A stretch of 64,000 nucleotides of DNA from a virus, in the IMG/VR virus record IMGVR_UViG_3300031933_000215, positions 167,819 to 231,818 of that record. One strand, given 5' to 3'. Below are positions 24,817 through 33,974 of this stretch, piece by piece. The notes under the pieces were generated by a model that saw nothing but the letters and a program-made list of their open reading frames with translations, had not been told where the DNA came from and did not search any database. How positions within the stretch are numbered: position 1 is the first letter of the stretch; every line of letters begins with the position of its first letter. The position numbers were made by a program, and so were the translations under genes.

Positions 24817-26329
24817 CCGTTACCGCTCCTTCTTCCTCAGGTTGGGGTTCAGGCTGGCGTGTTTCCTGATGCTCAATGCGAGCTTCGAACCGGTTGGCGG
24901 TGACCTGGGACGACAACCACGAGGCAGTCATCTCAATGGCCGCAACCGTGGCCACCTCACGTGGAGGCAGGTCGCTGTGGTCCTGCGCCACCTGATCCAT
25001 GGTTTCCAGGAATTCCAGGAACGGGGAGCCTGGGTAATAGATACCACACACCAGACGGGTCACGGTGCGGGGAATGTCGTCGAGGTCTTCTTCCCGCAGG
25101 GCGTCCACCTGCTGGTTTACCCGCTGCTCCAGTTCGGACACCGACAGCTTGGTTTCCGGAAGCAGTTCCTTCACGTCGTACGACGGGTGCAGGAACATGA
25201 ACCGCAGCTCTTCCCGACGCTGACGCAGGTAGTTGGTCAACTTGGCCTGACGGATCAGGTAATGCTTGCGTTCCCACACCTGGGTCAGCCCGTTTTCACG
25301 CCCTTCGAAGTCTTTGGCATGCAGACGGTTGGGTTCGGAGACCGCTGCGCCCAGCAGGACCTTCACGTCCCCACCTTGTTCCAGCCAGTCCGGGTAGACG
25401 TCGCCGTTCACGTGAACGATCACCCGACCACGACGGATCGCATCGTCCGCTTCGTAGGAGATCACCACGCGCTGGCGTTGACGGTCCCGCGCCCGACGTT
25501 CGTACGCACGGCACAGGGACGCACCCAAGAACCGATGCAGGGTCGCCATCGTTTCTTCCCACTCTTCCAGTGACACGCTTTCGCCGTTCACTTCCTGCGG
25601 GTTCGCACAGAGGTACGAGGTGATGAAGTACGCCGCCAGCAGTTTGTCCACGTTGAACGGCATCCGACCCAGGCTCACCAGGTCCAGCGAGTGTGGGTTG
25701 ATTTCCCGTGACGCGCCGAACAGCTGCAGCCAGACCGCTTCCATGTCGTCCGCACCCACGTTTTCCAACGCCCACTTCTTCACCAGCTCCGCGTCCACGT
25801 GGTTGGTGTGGGACATCCATTCGATCATGGTCTCAACGCTGGGGGTTGGGACCAGGAACGTCCGATACGTGTCCCGGCCACGGATGTTGTGGTAACTATG
25901 CACGTGTTCGGTCAGGGCCGGTTCGTTGTGAATGGCGTGGTAATTGAACGGGGTGATTTCGATGTGGGCCAGACGCTTCTGGTCACTGGATTCCTCGAAC
26001 CGTTGACGCTGCATCTTACACACGGGCACCACTTTGGAACGCACGGTGTTGAGCATGGATTCCAGGCCATGGGCCATCAGATCCACCAGCCGGTCGTGCT
26101 CGGCTTCAACCATCTCGGACGGACTTTCGTGGTACTCACGGAACATTTCCGTGATGCGATCGTAGTCGCCCGGGTTCAACGGCTTGAATTCGGCGTCCAC
26201 CGGGATGCGGAAGTGATCCGCCATGACCCCGACCGGCAGGTGACTGCCTTTGGGGGTCAGAATGATGTTGTTCTGCGTCAGGGTTTCAGCCACCGGACGA
26301 GCAACGCTGAGAGTCGTTGGTTTAAACAT
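24788..26329 (-). CDS. Putative virion structural protein
   Basis: This 513-residue protein is rich in Glu and Arg, with helical segments, RARDRQRQRVVISYEADD and a disordered acidic C-terminus (PEPQPEEEGAVTDEAQ). The longer frame upstream (to 26437) covers the preceding gene and lacks a ribosome site; the ATG beginning MFKPTTLSVARPV is preferred. It sits in the operon between RNA polymerase beta and the prohead protease. Function unknown. Confidence 0.45.
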   Translation of the reverse strand: MFKPTTLSVARPVAETLTQNNIILTPKGSHLPVGVMADHFRIPVDAEFKPLNPGDYDRITEMFREYHESPSEMVEAEHDRLVDLMAHGLESMLNTVRSKVVPVCKMQRQRFEESSDQKRLAHIEITPFNYHAIHNEPALTEHVHSYHNIRGRDTYRTFLVPTPSVETMIEWMSHTNHVDAELVKKWALENVGADDMEAVWLQLFGASREINPHSLDLVSLGRMPFNVDKLLAAYFITSYLCANPQEVNGESVSLEEWEETMATLHRFLGASLCRAYERRARDRQRQRVVISYEADDAIRRGRVIVHVNGDVYPDWLEQGGDVKVLLGAAVSEPNRLHAKDFEGRENGLTQVWERKHYLIRQAKLTNYLRQRREELRFMFLHPSYDVKELLPETKLSVSELEQRVNQQVDALREEDLDDIPRTVTRLVCGIYYPGSPFLEFLETMDQVAQDHSDLPPREVATVAAIEMTASWLSSQVTANRFEARIEHQETRQPEPQPEEEGAVTDEAQVSESA

Positions 26330-26342
26330 GTGACTGGTCTCC

Positions 26343-26546
26343 TTAACCGCCGAACCGCTTGGCCATCCGCGCGGCCAACAGTTCTTGAATGTCTTTGGTG
26401 CTTTGGGTCTCACCCGCAATCTGGGTGGAGGCGGCATCGCCGCCCATCACCTTTTGCAGGGCACTGGCGCCCAGTTCGATCCCGGCGGAAATCACCGCCA
26501 GGTTCTCACCGTACGCGCTATCAAGACTTCTCTTTGTTTCGGACAT
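26343..26546 (-). CDS. Small hypothetical protein downstream of RNA polymerase beta
   Basis: This 67-residue protein begins MSETKRSLDSAYGENL; its ATG is preceded by GGAACTACC and overlaps the end of the beta gene by 26 bases, so translation is probably coupled. It is Ala/Gly-rich and helical. The longer frame from 26603 lies within beta. Function unknown. Confidence 0.4.
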   Translation of the reverse strand: MSETKRSLDSAYGENLAVISAGIELGASALQKVMGGDAASTQIAGETQSTKDIQELLAARMAKRFGG

Positions 26547-27658
26547 CGGTAGTTCCTCTATAGACAGCTGCGATGTGTTTGGATAGAGCATAGAGCAACG
26601 CATTGGTTGTGCCCATCAGTTTGGGCGACAGCACAATCCGATCCTCAATACTGGTGTTGCCGAAGACGGCGTCGATGGGTTCTCCAGACTCGGTGGTATT
26701 GGTGCCGGTCATGACCCGCGAGAACACCGTTTTCATCTGGTTGCCGAATACACCCTTATCCCCAACAGCAGCCCCCACATCGTGATCGATGTAGATACGC
26801 AGGGCCACAGTGTCCGGGTCGAGGGCTTTCCCCTTAATGCGGAAACTGGTGTCCACCTGACCGGTAAAGGCCGGTTCACCCAGCGCCTTGGCACGACGCT
26901 TGCGTTTCCGATCGCTGGCGACGGCCAGCGTTTGCAGGTTTTCTGACAGGTCCTCGAACTCGCCGTGGTAGAAAACTTCCACCCGACTGACGGTACCGGT
27001 CACCTTAGCCCGGGGCGTCATGGCGGACAACCGACGAAGCGTGTCCATGGCGGCATCATCGAACAGCTGATTTTCAGCCGTTTCCGGATCTTCAATAGTG
27101 CATAGGATTGAGTCAATGTCGACGTGATCGCCTTCTTTGACCAAATCGTGCACGTACTGATCGAACCGAACTTCCACCGTCCGGGTTTCCGTAGTTTGGG
27201 TGGTCAACTTCTTCGCCGCTTCTTGCGAAATCGCCGAGCCGTCTTCCAAGGTGTCGATGTTGTCGATCAAAGCGGTCCGACACATCACCCCACCTTTCCA
27301 TACCACCTGGCCTGGGTTGAGGTGATCGGGGGTAAAGAACTTCTTGTTGTACGCCACGATATCCCCAGCTTTGACCTTACTGCCTTCTTTCAGGTCGGTT
27401 ACCACTTCGTGCGGGTAGGTTACCCCCGCCGCCGTGCCGTGTCGTTTACCCAACTCCACATGAAGCTTTTCACCATCCTTGTATTCAATCACCACCGACT
27501 GCTTGGATACGCTCACCACCTTCCCGTCTTGCTCGGCGGTCGCAGCGAAGATGTCACTGGTGCGATGAGCCACAACTTGCTCGTACCCAGTCCGCAGTGG
27601 CGTGGGCTCGTACCCGTCAGCGAACACCCCTTGTTGCTGCTGGATGGCAACAAAGTTA
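26521..27658 (-). CDS. Virion RNA polymerase beta subunit, exon 2
   Basis: The second exon of the intron-split beta gene, about 378 codons. It continues the conserved HDD motif (NFVAIQQQQGVFADGYEP then PLRTGYE, where bacterial beta has NMQRQAVP and LVGTGME), then DGKVVSVSKQSVVIEY, GDIVAYNKKFFTPDHLNPGQ, a segment corresponding to the bridge region, GDKGVFGNQMKTV (GDKMAGRHGNKGV in bacteria) and EPIDAVFGN. It ends before the bacterial C-terminus, whose counterpart is encoded at 14504-15178. The apparent GTG start at 27627 is an artefact of the split: the frame runs in from the splice site at 27658. Confidence 0.82.
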
Positions 27659-29053
27659 CACTTGTCCAGTACAGTCGCTACCTGTACCCGGTGTGCTCAG
27701 ACACCTGCTCGCCGTTTCCGACGAGGTCAGACCATCTCATCTCCCGCAATTTAAACTGGTAGGGAGCTTCCCGTTTCGATTTAAAGGTCTTACCGTCAGC
27801 ACCATTCCACGCTGAGCGCCTACCGCTTGGTTCTACTCTACTTGCTTGAATGGTCATTACACCACCACTCGACTTTACACGAGTGTCACTCGGCACCTTC
27901 CGGTGCTGCAGCTTTCGATGGCCGTTGAACACGTCCCTCTGGAGGGATTTCGTAACGGATTGTCTTTTTCATCTCTTCGGGTAAATCAGAATAGTAACAG
28001 TAACGTTTATTGTCGCTGTATACCTTCTGACCTTTTGATCTCAACCTGTAATTCAATGCTGTTGGTTTTAATCCATTAACCTTACAGCAAACAGCCGCCG
28101 ATTCATACCACATCGGGGAATCCCAATCTGCGTCGAAACTGAAAACTACCTTACAGTTCATCCCATCTTGAAGTTCTTCGAATACATCAATAACTTCACG
28201 CCAAGGAACAGCGTTGTTGGAAAACTGAATCTGGTACAGTCCCGGTATAACCGGTTGGGTATGATCATTGGCCCATGTCCAAACCGTAGGTAATTTATAA
28301 CCTACGTAAGGAAGTACATCGGAAAGTTTTTCATAGACCGTGGTGGTGTTGGTTCTTAAATCTTTGAGTAACACAAGTCGAGCACGACCAACCTGTATTT
28401 TCTCAGCGGGCGGCCAGGGATCGGAACTACTTACCCGATAACGCTTACCCTCCGGCCATACGCATTCAGAGCCACGTTCCAATCTACCGTGTATCGAGTA
28501 GCGGTTAACACCGGTGGCTTTTGAACACACGCCAATGGAGGGATAGGTAACAACAACACCACTTTCATGGTCCATTACGTCAACTGGAATTGATTCTTTT
28601 TTCTTACCCCCGTTCTTCCAGTGTTCGACGTTTTCTTTTTGAGTACACCACTCAAGGTTATCTTTCCAATCGTTCCCCGGAATGTGGTCTTTGTGATTAA
28701 CCACATGCTCATCCAAGTTACCTTCGGGTAATGGAAGATGTGCAAGGGCCACAGCGCGGTGACGCTTTATCCCTTGTCGTTCGCCTTCATCGTTCACCAA
28801 GATAGTGTAACGATAACCACGAACATCACTGGACGTCCGTAAGGGTTTTCCGGTTTTCAGGTTGAATAACCTAGCGTCAGACGTAACTCCGTAACGACTG
28901 AAACCAGGAATTGGTTTTATGTCCAACATAACTACACCATAAGTTTTAAACCTATAGCATATGTCAAACAACTTCACCGAAGTTCAGAATTAAGAGTTCT
29001 CCGTTTTAGGGAAGTTTTCGATCAGGGTTTCCCCTGAAAGGGACTATTTGTTA
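27659..29053 (-). mobile_element. Group I-type intron in the RNA polymerase beta gene
   Basis: The 1395-base insert splits the HDD motif of beta. Removing it joins CGGAT to TAACTTTG and gives HDDPKRINFVAIQQQQ, which has the same length as the bacterial motif (33 residues from HDD to TGYE). Exon 1 (3179 bases) plus exon 2 (1138 bases) total 4317, divisible by three. The 5' exon ends in U and the intron ends in G. Exon GGAU can pair with intron GUCC (29041-29044) giving the U.G pair of a P1 helix. A following hairpin TCAGGG-GAAA-CCCTGA has a GNRA loop, as does CTCGTCG-GAAA-CGGCGAG near the 3' end. I did not resolve P3-P7, so the class is inferred. Confidence 0.78.
27886..28929 (-). CDS. Intron-encoded HNH homing endonuclease
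   Basis: This 347-residue protein lies wholly inside the intron. It has the phage HNH start (KPIPGFSRYGVTSDARLFNL), then HRAVALAHL and the HNH core HVVNHKDHIPGNDWKDNLEW, followed by NVEHW. The C-terminal half has DNA-binding repeats of NUMOD style (TYPSIGVCSKATGVNRYSI; EKLSDVLPYVGYKLPTVW). The gene is AT-richer than beta. It would cut intronless beta genes and spread the intron. A longer frame from a GTG at 28977 exists, but the ATG at 28929 starts just before the conserved N-terminal segment. Confidence 0.82.
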   Translation of the reverse strand: MLDIKPIPGFSRYGVTSDARLFNLKTGKPLRTSSDVRGYRYTILVNDEGERQGIKRHRAVALAHLPLPEGNLDEHVVNHKDHIPGNDWKDNLEWCTQKENVEHWKNGGKKKESIPVDVMDHESGVVVTYPSIGVCSKATGVNRYSIHGRLERGSECVWPEGKRYRVSSSDPWPPAEKIQVGRARLVLLKDLRTNTTTVYEKLSDVLPYVGYKLPTVWTWANDHTQPVIPGLYQIQFSNNAVPWREVIDVFEELQDGMNCKVVFSFDADWDSPMWYESAAVCCKVNGLKPTALNYRLRSKGQKVYSDNKRYCYYSDLPEEMKKTIRYEIPPEGRVQRPSKAAAPEGAE

Positions 29054-32000
29054 ATCCGTTTCGGATCGTCGTGGTCCACCGTGGGTGCCAGCAGGGCCGA
29101 GCTGGACAACAGCTTGGTCGCCCCGTCCGTGTCTTTATTAAAGCGACGGGTGGTGCCGCGCAGGTTTTCGATGTTGGCGTCCGGTGAGAGGTAAGCAATC
29201 ACCCCTACATCACCTGAGTCCACGGTGGATTCACTGACCACCCCCACATCGCTGTCGTGATAGATCCGGGTGTTCTCCACCATGGACTGTGCCCCACGAC
29301 CACCATCACCACGGTACGTCATGGCTTCCTGCTCGCGCAGGTTGGCAATCGGGTTGGAGTCTTCCACAATGGCCACCGACGGGTCTTGGACGATCTTCTG
29401 CCACACCGCGTGCGGGTTCAGTTCCACCGCGTTCTCCCCCACACTGGCACGGGCGTTGAAGGTTTTGGCCGCCCGGGTCAATTCCCCGTAGACCATGCCC
29501 GCCAAACGCTCGTAACCCCGGTACCGCATGTATTCACCACTGACCTCTTCCGGTGAGAAATCGGTCTGCAGCAATTCCACGGCCCGCAGTAGGAGTGGTA
29601 GGAACTCGGTGGGCTCGCCCATGTCTTCCAACAGACCCCGAGTGATCGGGTCCACCCACGCTTGGAACAACGTGTCCATCTCCCGCAGGTAACGAACGCC
29701 CAAACCGGCATCCTCGACCACCCGGTAAAAGACGTCCTTGCGATCAAAGTCCCACACCGAGTATTGCTTCAGTGTTTGGTGGTACCGGTTAAGACCGGCC
29801 AAGACCATGGTGGCCCGTTGATCCAGTCGGGAGAATACCAACACCTCGTCTTCGAAGATCAACGTGTACTCGTCGGATTGCGTCTGCCGTCGCTCACCAC
29901 GTCGCAGGCGGTTTACTTCACAGCCCAGGTACTTGATCAGTTCCGACAGGCCTAGGTGGTATGCCAACACGAACCCAATGGGGAACGTTTTGTTGGCAAT
30001 GCCCATTTCCACGATTTCCAGCGGGGCCTTCTGACTGTCAATGCCCAGCAGGTCGTGCACCGTACCAATGACCTCCATGCCATCGTTAGTCATGACATAA
30101 AAGGTGTTGTACGCGTCCACCACCAACGGATAGCGGTTGTACATACCCACCAGCACCTGCTGATCGGTTTCCACCTCAGCCACGTCAATGCCGTAGGTGT
30201 CTTTGAAATGCTCCGCCCGTCGTTGGTAGTCAAAGTAGAGTTCGTAGTTCCCGGCGTCGAACCGGACAAACCGTTTGGCCAACAAGCTGTAGATCCGTGG
30301 CAGGTGTTCGGTCTTCACAAACACGTTCGACAGCTTCAGGTTGGTGATGGTTTCGTTTTCCGGGTCCATGCCACGAGACGTGATCTGTTTGATCAACCAT
30401 TTCTCGTAGTTGTTCACGCTCCGTTCGGAACGGTCGATGAAAGTCTTATTGTAGTAAGACGTCAACGCCACCCGAGACGGGTTCACCTTTCGGATCGGAA
30501 CGTCGGCCCGTTGCAGACGCATTCGGTTAGTAACACCGTTGGAAATAAAGCGTCCGTCTTTGTCCACCACCGGCAGTCGAAAGCGGATGGTCGACTGGCG
30601 ACCTCGAACCGGTTTCAAGGTCACGGCATGGATCTCATAGTGGTTCATGGTATCGCGAACCGTTTCCACCGTGTAGTCCTTAATGGCCACGCCCTGATTT
30701 TGGACGGCCATGACCGAACTGATGACATCTTTCTTCAGTACGTCCTTAACGTACTTGCGTTGGATACCTTTCAGCTTGGATTCCCGCATGGACTTGTCGG
30801 GAATTGTGTCGGTGTCCGGTACCGGTGTGGGTTCCGGCAGCTCCAAATCCTCAGCACTGACCGTCAACATCTCGGACATCGACCGGCCGGAGCCGTACGG
30901 GTCTTTCAGAGACTGGTACGTTTTCGCGTCTTCAAGGGTACGCTCGTACGCACGGGCGGACATCAGTCCCGCTTCATGCAATTCAAACGCCCGCTTGGCA
31001 ATGCCATCAACCAGTCCTTCCTCAAAGCTGGGCGGCTCAGTGATGCTTTCCACCGGCCCGGTTTCCTCAGCCGGCAAGGTCACCGTTTTCTCAGACTCGC
31101 GCTCCCGCTGTTCGGGAAGTTCGTTGGAATCAAAGACCGGCGTTTCAATGTCACTGACTGGTTCAGGCAACACGATGTCGTCGTCCTCAAACTCCGGCAA
31201 CAATAAATCGTCGTCGTTGTCTTCGCTGACAGACGAGGCCTTGTCCGCCTTGGACTTACTGTCATCCTCAGTGGGTTCGGTTTCAGCCACCTCAACCGTC
31301 TGGGTTTCTTTGGGGTCGGCAGGGTTCTCACCAACCTGAGCGTCGTCTTCCTCGGCGCTGTCTTCGGGTGTGGTTACACCACTCATGAAGTCCCGAAGGC
31401 CATGTAGTAACCGCAGGAAGTACCGCTGCATCTGAGTACCGTCGAGGCCGGTATCGGAATCGTCCTCAGGGTTTTTCCGCCAGTCATCCAACACTCCCAG
31501 GTTGATCACGAAGAAATACCCTTTGAGTTTGACCAGCAAGTTGACCTTCTTCAAAGCGTCGTCGGACAGTACAGACAGGTTGGACTTCTCGCGCTCTTCC
31601 CCCATCCACTGCCACAGATCCAACAGGTTGAACTGCGCCTGGGTGTTGAACAACTCCAACGTCTTCTGGTTCAGGGTCCGACTGGCCCGTTTGAACTCTT
31701 CCAGGGTGGGGAGACGTTCCGGCAGGTGCAGGTCCAAATACTGGTTCCACCCAAACCGACGGTCAGCCTCGGCCACGCGGTTCCAGAACGTCTGGGCCAC
31801 GTTGTTCCAGCGGAAGTAAGGCACCTTGTACGACGGGATGTACCGATACAGCGATGACAGCATGCCGTAATTCACAATCAACACGTTGCGGGTGTTGATG
31901 GTCAGCGCCTGTTCCTTACGCAGGGGTTTGAAACCCCGGGTCTTACGACGGAACTCGTTCTGCAACATGGTGGGGTTCAGTACAGTCCGGCGCGGGTTAC

Positions 32001-32232
32001 CTTCGCGTCCGTCCAGTTCGGTGACGTGTTCAATGAACAGTCGTCCGTTCACATTGCTGAGCAGGGGGTCTTGAGGATTCGGGCCCATGGTGGCGGTGTC
32101 CACCGGCCAGAAGTGGTACACCACCTCGTACGGTAGAATGAGCTTTTCCATGGGAATCAGGCGAGGGCGCATGAGATGGTTGCGTTGCCTCACGCCGGTT
32201 TGACGGTAAAAGACCGATTGTTTTAAACGCAT
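29054..32232 (-). CDS. Virion RNA polymerase beta subunit, exon 1
   Basis: This exon encodes about 1059 residues of a phage multisubunit RNA polymerase beta subunit. N-terminal lobe segments are diverged. A Glu/Asp/Ser-rich insert lies at about residues 290-420. Later landmarks are RRGERRQTQSDEYTLIF, DSNPIANLREQEAMTYRGDG (fork-loop region, DQNNPLSEITHKRR in bacteria), GVIAYLSPDANIENLRG and finally LLSSSALLAPTVDHDDPKR, the conserved FLEHDDANR motif. Without splicing translation stops two codons into the intron (AAA TAG). Start: ATG preceded by AAGGTAGTTGAC, 10 bases after beta-prime. The virion-polymerase assignment rests on linkage to the tail and protease genes, as in phiKZ gp178. Confidence 0.82.
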
Positions 32233-32242
32233 GTCAACTACC

Positions 32243-33883
32243 TTATTGTGGGCCTGTCATAAAACGCATGGCCAGCGCGACGGTGTGGACGTTCACACTG
32301 AACGCCAGACCACCACCGGCCCGCAAATACGCGGCTCGGGTTTTGAAATACCGTTCCGCCTCTTCAGCGGCTTCTTTGGAGTACGCCGACAGTACCGAGA
32401 CGGTGTCGCCATCAAAGTCGGCGCCCAAAGGACCCAAACGACTGGGGTTGACCGACGTGGAGTCGTGGTACTGTGGTGTTTCGTTGGGTGGGAAGACTGG
32501 AAACTCCAACGCCACGTAGTCATCGCCCTTGCGTTCGAAGTTCTCGTCCAACTCGTAGCGCATTTCCCCCGTCACCGTGGTCTTCACGTACATGCGACAG
32601 GGAATGGAGGACATGAAGTTTTCGACCGGGTAGCGAGTTACGAACGCGTGGTTCTTGTTCCACATGCTCACGCCACTGAGGTAGATCAACTCCAGGTACG
32701 TGGTGGGACGAACCCGTTTGGGGTCGAGGCCTTCGGGAAGATCATCGATGCTGCGCATGATCTTGTAGTTTTCTTGATCGTCAGTGTAAATTAACGCCAA
32801 GTAATGGTCGGCCACTTTCACCGGCTGATGACGTTTCTCCACCACCGACAGTTCGTGGACCACTTTTTCCAGTCCCTCGTCAGTGCCCCACCGATCGATG
32901 TCTTCGTTTGCCACTTCCACCCATGTCCGTTTCAGGGTCTTGGGTTCTACCAGTTCGACGTTGTTCGCCTCAGTCTGGAAGATCTCACCGACCACACCCG
33001 TCTTCAAGGCATAAATGACTTTGGGTAACACGCACTTGGAGGCTTGATACAGCCCAACCACCACGTCGTTAAACTGAGGTCGGTTGCGTGCATCCAGATC
33101 CACCGCTGACGTATCCAAGGAGGACAGAACATTTCGAGTGGTATTGAAGACCCGACGCGAAGCCCAACGTCGTTGAATGAAACCGCCTTTACCGGAGAGC
33201 AGTTTCTCAAAGTGCTCGTACAGCTCCACCAACCGAAGGGTCAGACTGTAACGGGTCCGGTCGTACAGACTCAGGTCGTCGCGGGCCGTCACTCGATCGG
33301 GTAGGGTCCGGGTCAACATCAACACCTTTTGATAGATTTCGTTCACCTCGTCCATGGACAACCGACCGGTGGCGTCGATTTCGGCATCTCGCAGGCCCGC
33401 TGGCAGAACCAACAATTTGTCAAGGAACGCTTTGTCCCGGTATTTGTCCACCAACGTCACCCGAAGGTCACGGATCGCCGATCCGGTTTTCTTGGGCTTC
33501 AGGACTTCCCAGTGTGAGGTGAAGAAGGCGTACCCGGTTTGACCGTCCAATTCAGTGGCCTTTTCAAAGTCGCCGATTTCGGGGTTGAACTTGGCGTAGG
33601 CGCGACCGGACAGAATGTCGCCGTACAGCGATTTCAATTTTACCAGACGGGTGTACACCACCGGGTGCATGATGGGAATCTTGACGTCGATGTAACCAAA
33701 CCGCCGATCTCGATCTGGATCGCCAACACGGCCAAAGGTTTGCGTGGAAAACAAACCATCTTCGTGGAAGTTCCCTCCAGGACCGTCAATGATGTCCAAC
33801 GTCGTCACCGGACGAAGCATTCGCAACTGTTCCGGTGTCGGGACCAGTAGGTCCAGATTCAATGGTAGCAATGCTTTTTTCAT
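32243..33883 (-). CDS. Virion RNA polymerase beta-prime, N-terminal part
   Basis: This 546-residue protein carries the catalytic motif: LGADFDGDTVSV at about residues 487-498, matching NADFDGDQM, whose three Asp residues hold the Mg ions for RNA synthesis. Other family landmarks are GLFSTQTFG (about 44), DVKIPIMHPVVY (about 68), LLVLPAGLRD (about 160) and KGGFIQRRWASRRVFNTTRNV (about 234). The C-terminal half of beta-prime is not in the window; in phiKZ it is a separate gene. It is the first gene of the 33.9-22.2 kb minus-strand operon and stands back to back with the giant tail gene. Start: ATG after AAAGGCATTGAC. Confidence 0.87.
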   Translation of the reverse strand: MKKALLPLNLDLLVPTPEQLRMLRPVTTLDIIDGPGGNFHEDGLFSTQTFGRVGDPDRDRRFGYIDVKIPIMHPVVYTRLVKLKSLYGDILSGRAYAKFNPEIGDFEKATELDGQTGYAFFTSHWEVLKPKKTGSAIRDLRVTLVDKYRDKAFLDKLLVLPAGLRDAEIDATGRLSMDEVNEIYQKVLMLTRTLPDRVTARDDLSLYDRTRYSLTLRLVELYEHFEKLLSGKGGFIQRRWASRRVFNTTRNVLSSLDTSAVDLDARNRPQFNDVVVGLYQASKCVLPKVIYALKTGVVGEIFQTEANNVELVEPKTLKRTWVEVANEDIDRWGTDEGLEKVVHELSVVEKRHQPVKVADHYLALIYTDDQENYKIMRSIDDLPEGLDPKRVRPTTYLELIYLSGVSMWNKNHAFVTRYPVENFMSSIPCRMYVKTTVTGEMRYELDENFERKGDDYVALEFPVFPPNETPQYHDSTSVNPSRLGPLGADFDGDTVSVLSAYSKEAAEEAERYFKTRAAYLRAGGGLAFSVNVHTVALAMRFMTGPQ

Positions 33884-33974
33884 GTCAATGCCTTTTTGTG
33901 TTTACCGTTTCTAAGGCAAGGTTCCCAAGCCGCAGAACGATATGACTCATTTACCCAAACCATGAGGTTATATC

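Noticed and set aside
27678-27932. An 84-codon minus-strand open frame in the 3' part of the intron.
   Set aside because: It overlaps the HNH C-terminus and intron structure and has no family resemblance.
30715-30735. A second CUGAUGA, as a possible further hammerhead.
   Set aside because: It is in coding sequence and lacks the matching GAAA and stem elements; the copy near 23146 fails likewise.
29956-31339. Plus-strand open frames of 209 to 416 codons opposite RNA polymerase beta.
   Set aside because: They overlap a gene with recognisable polymerase motifs and have no ribosome site or family resemblance.
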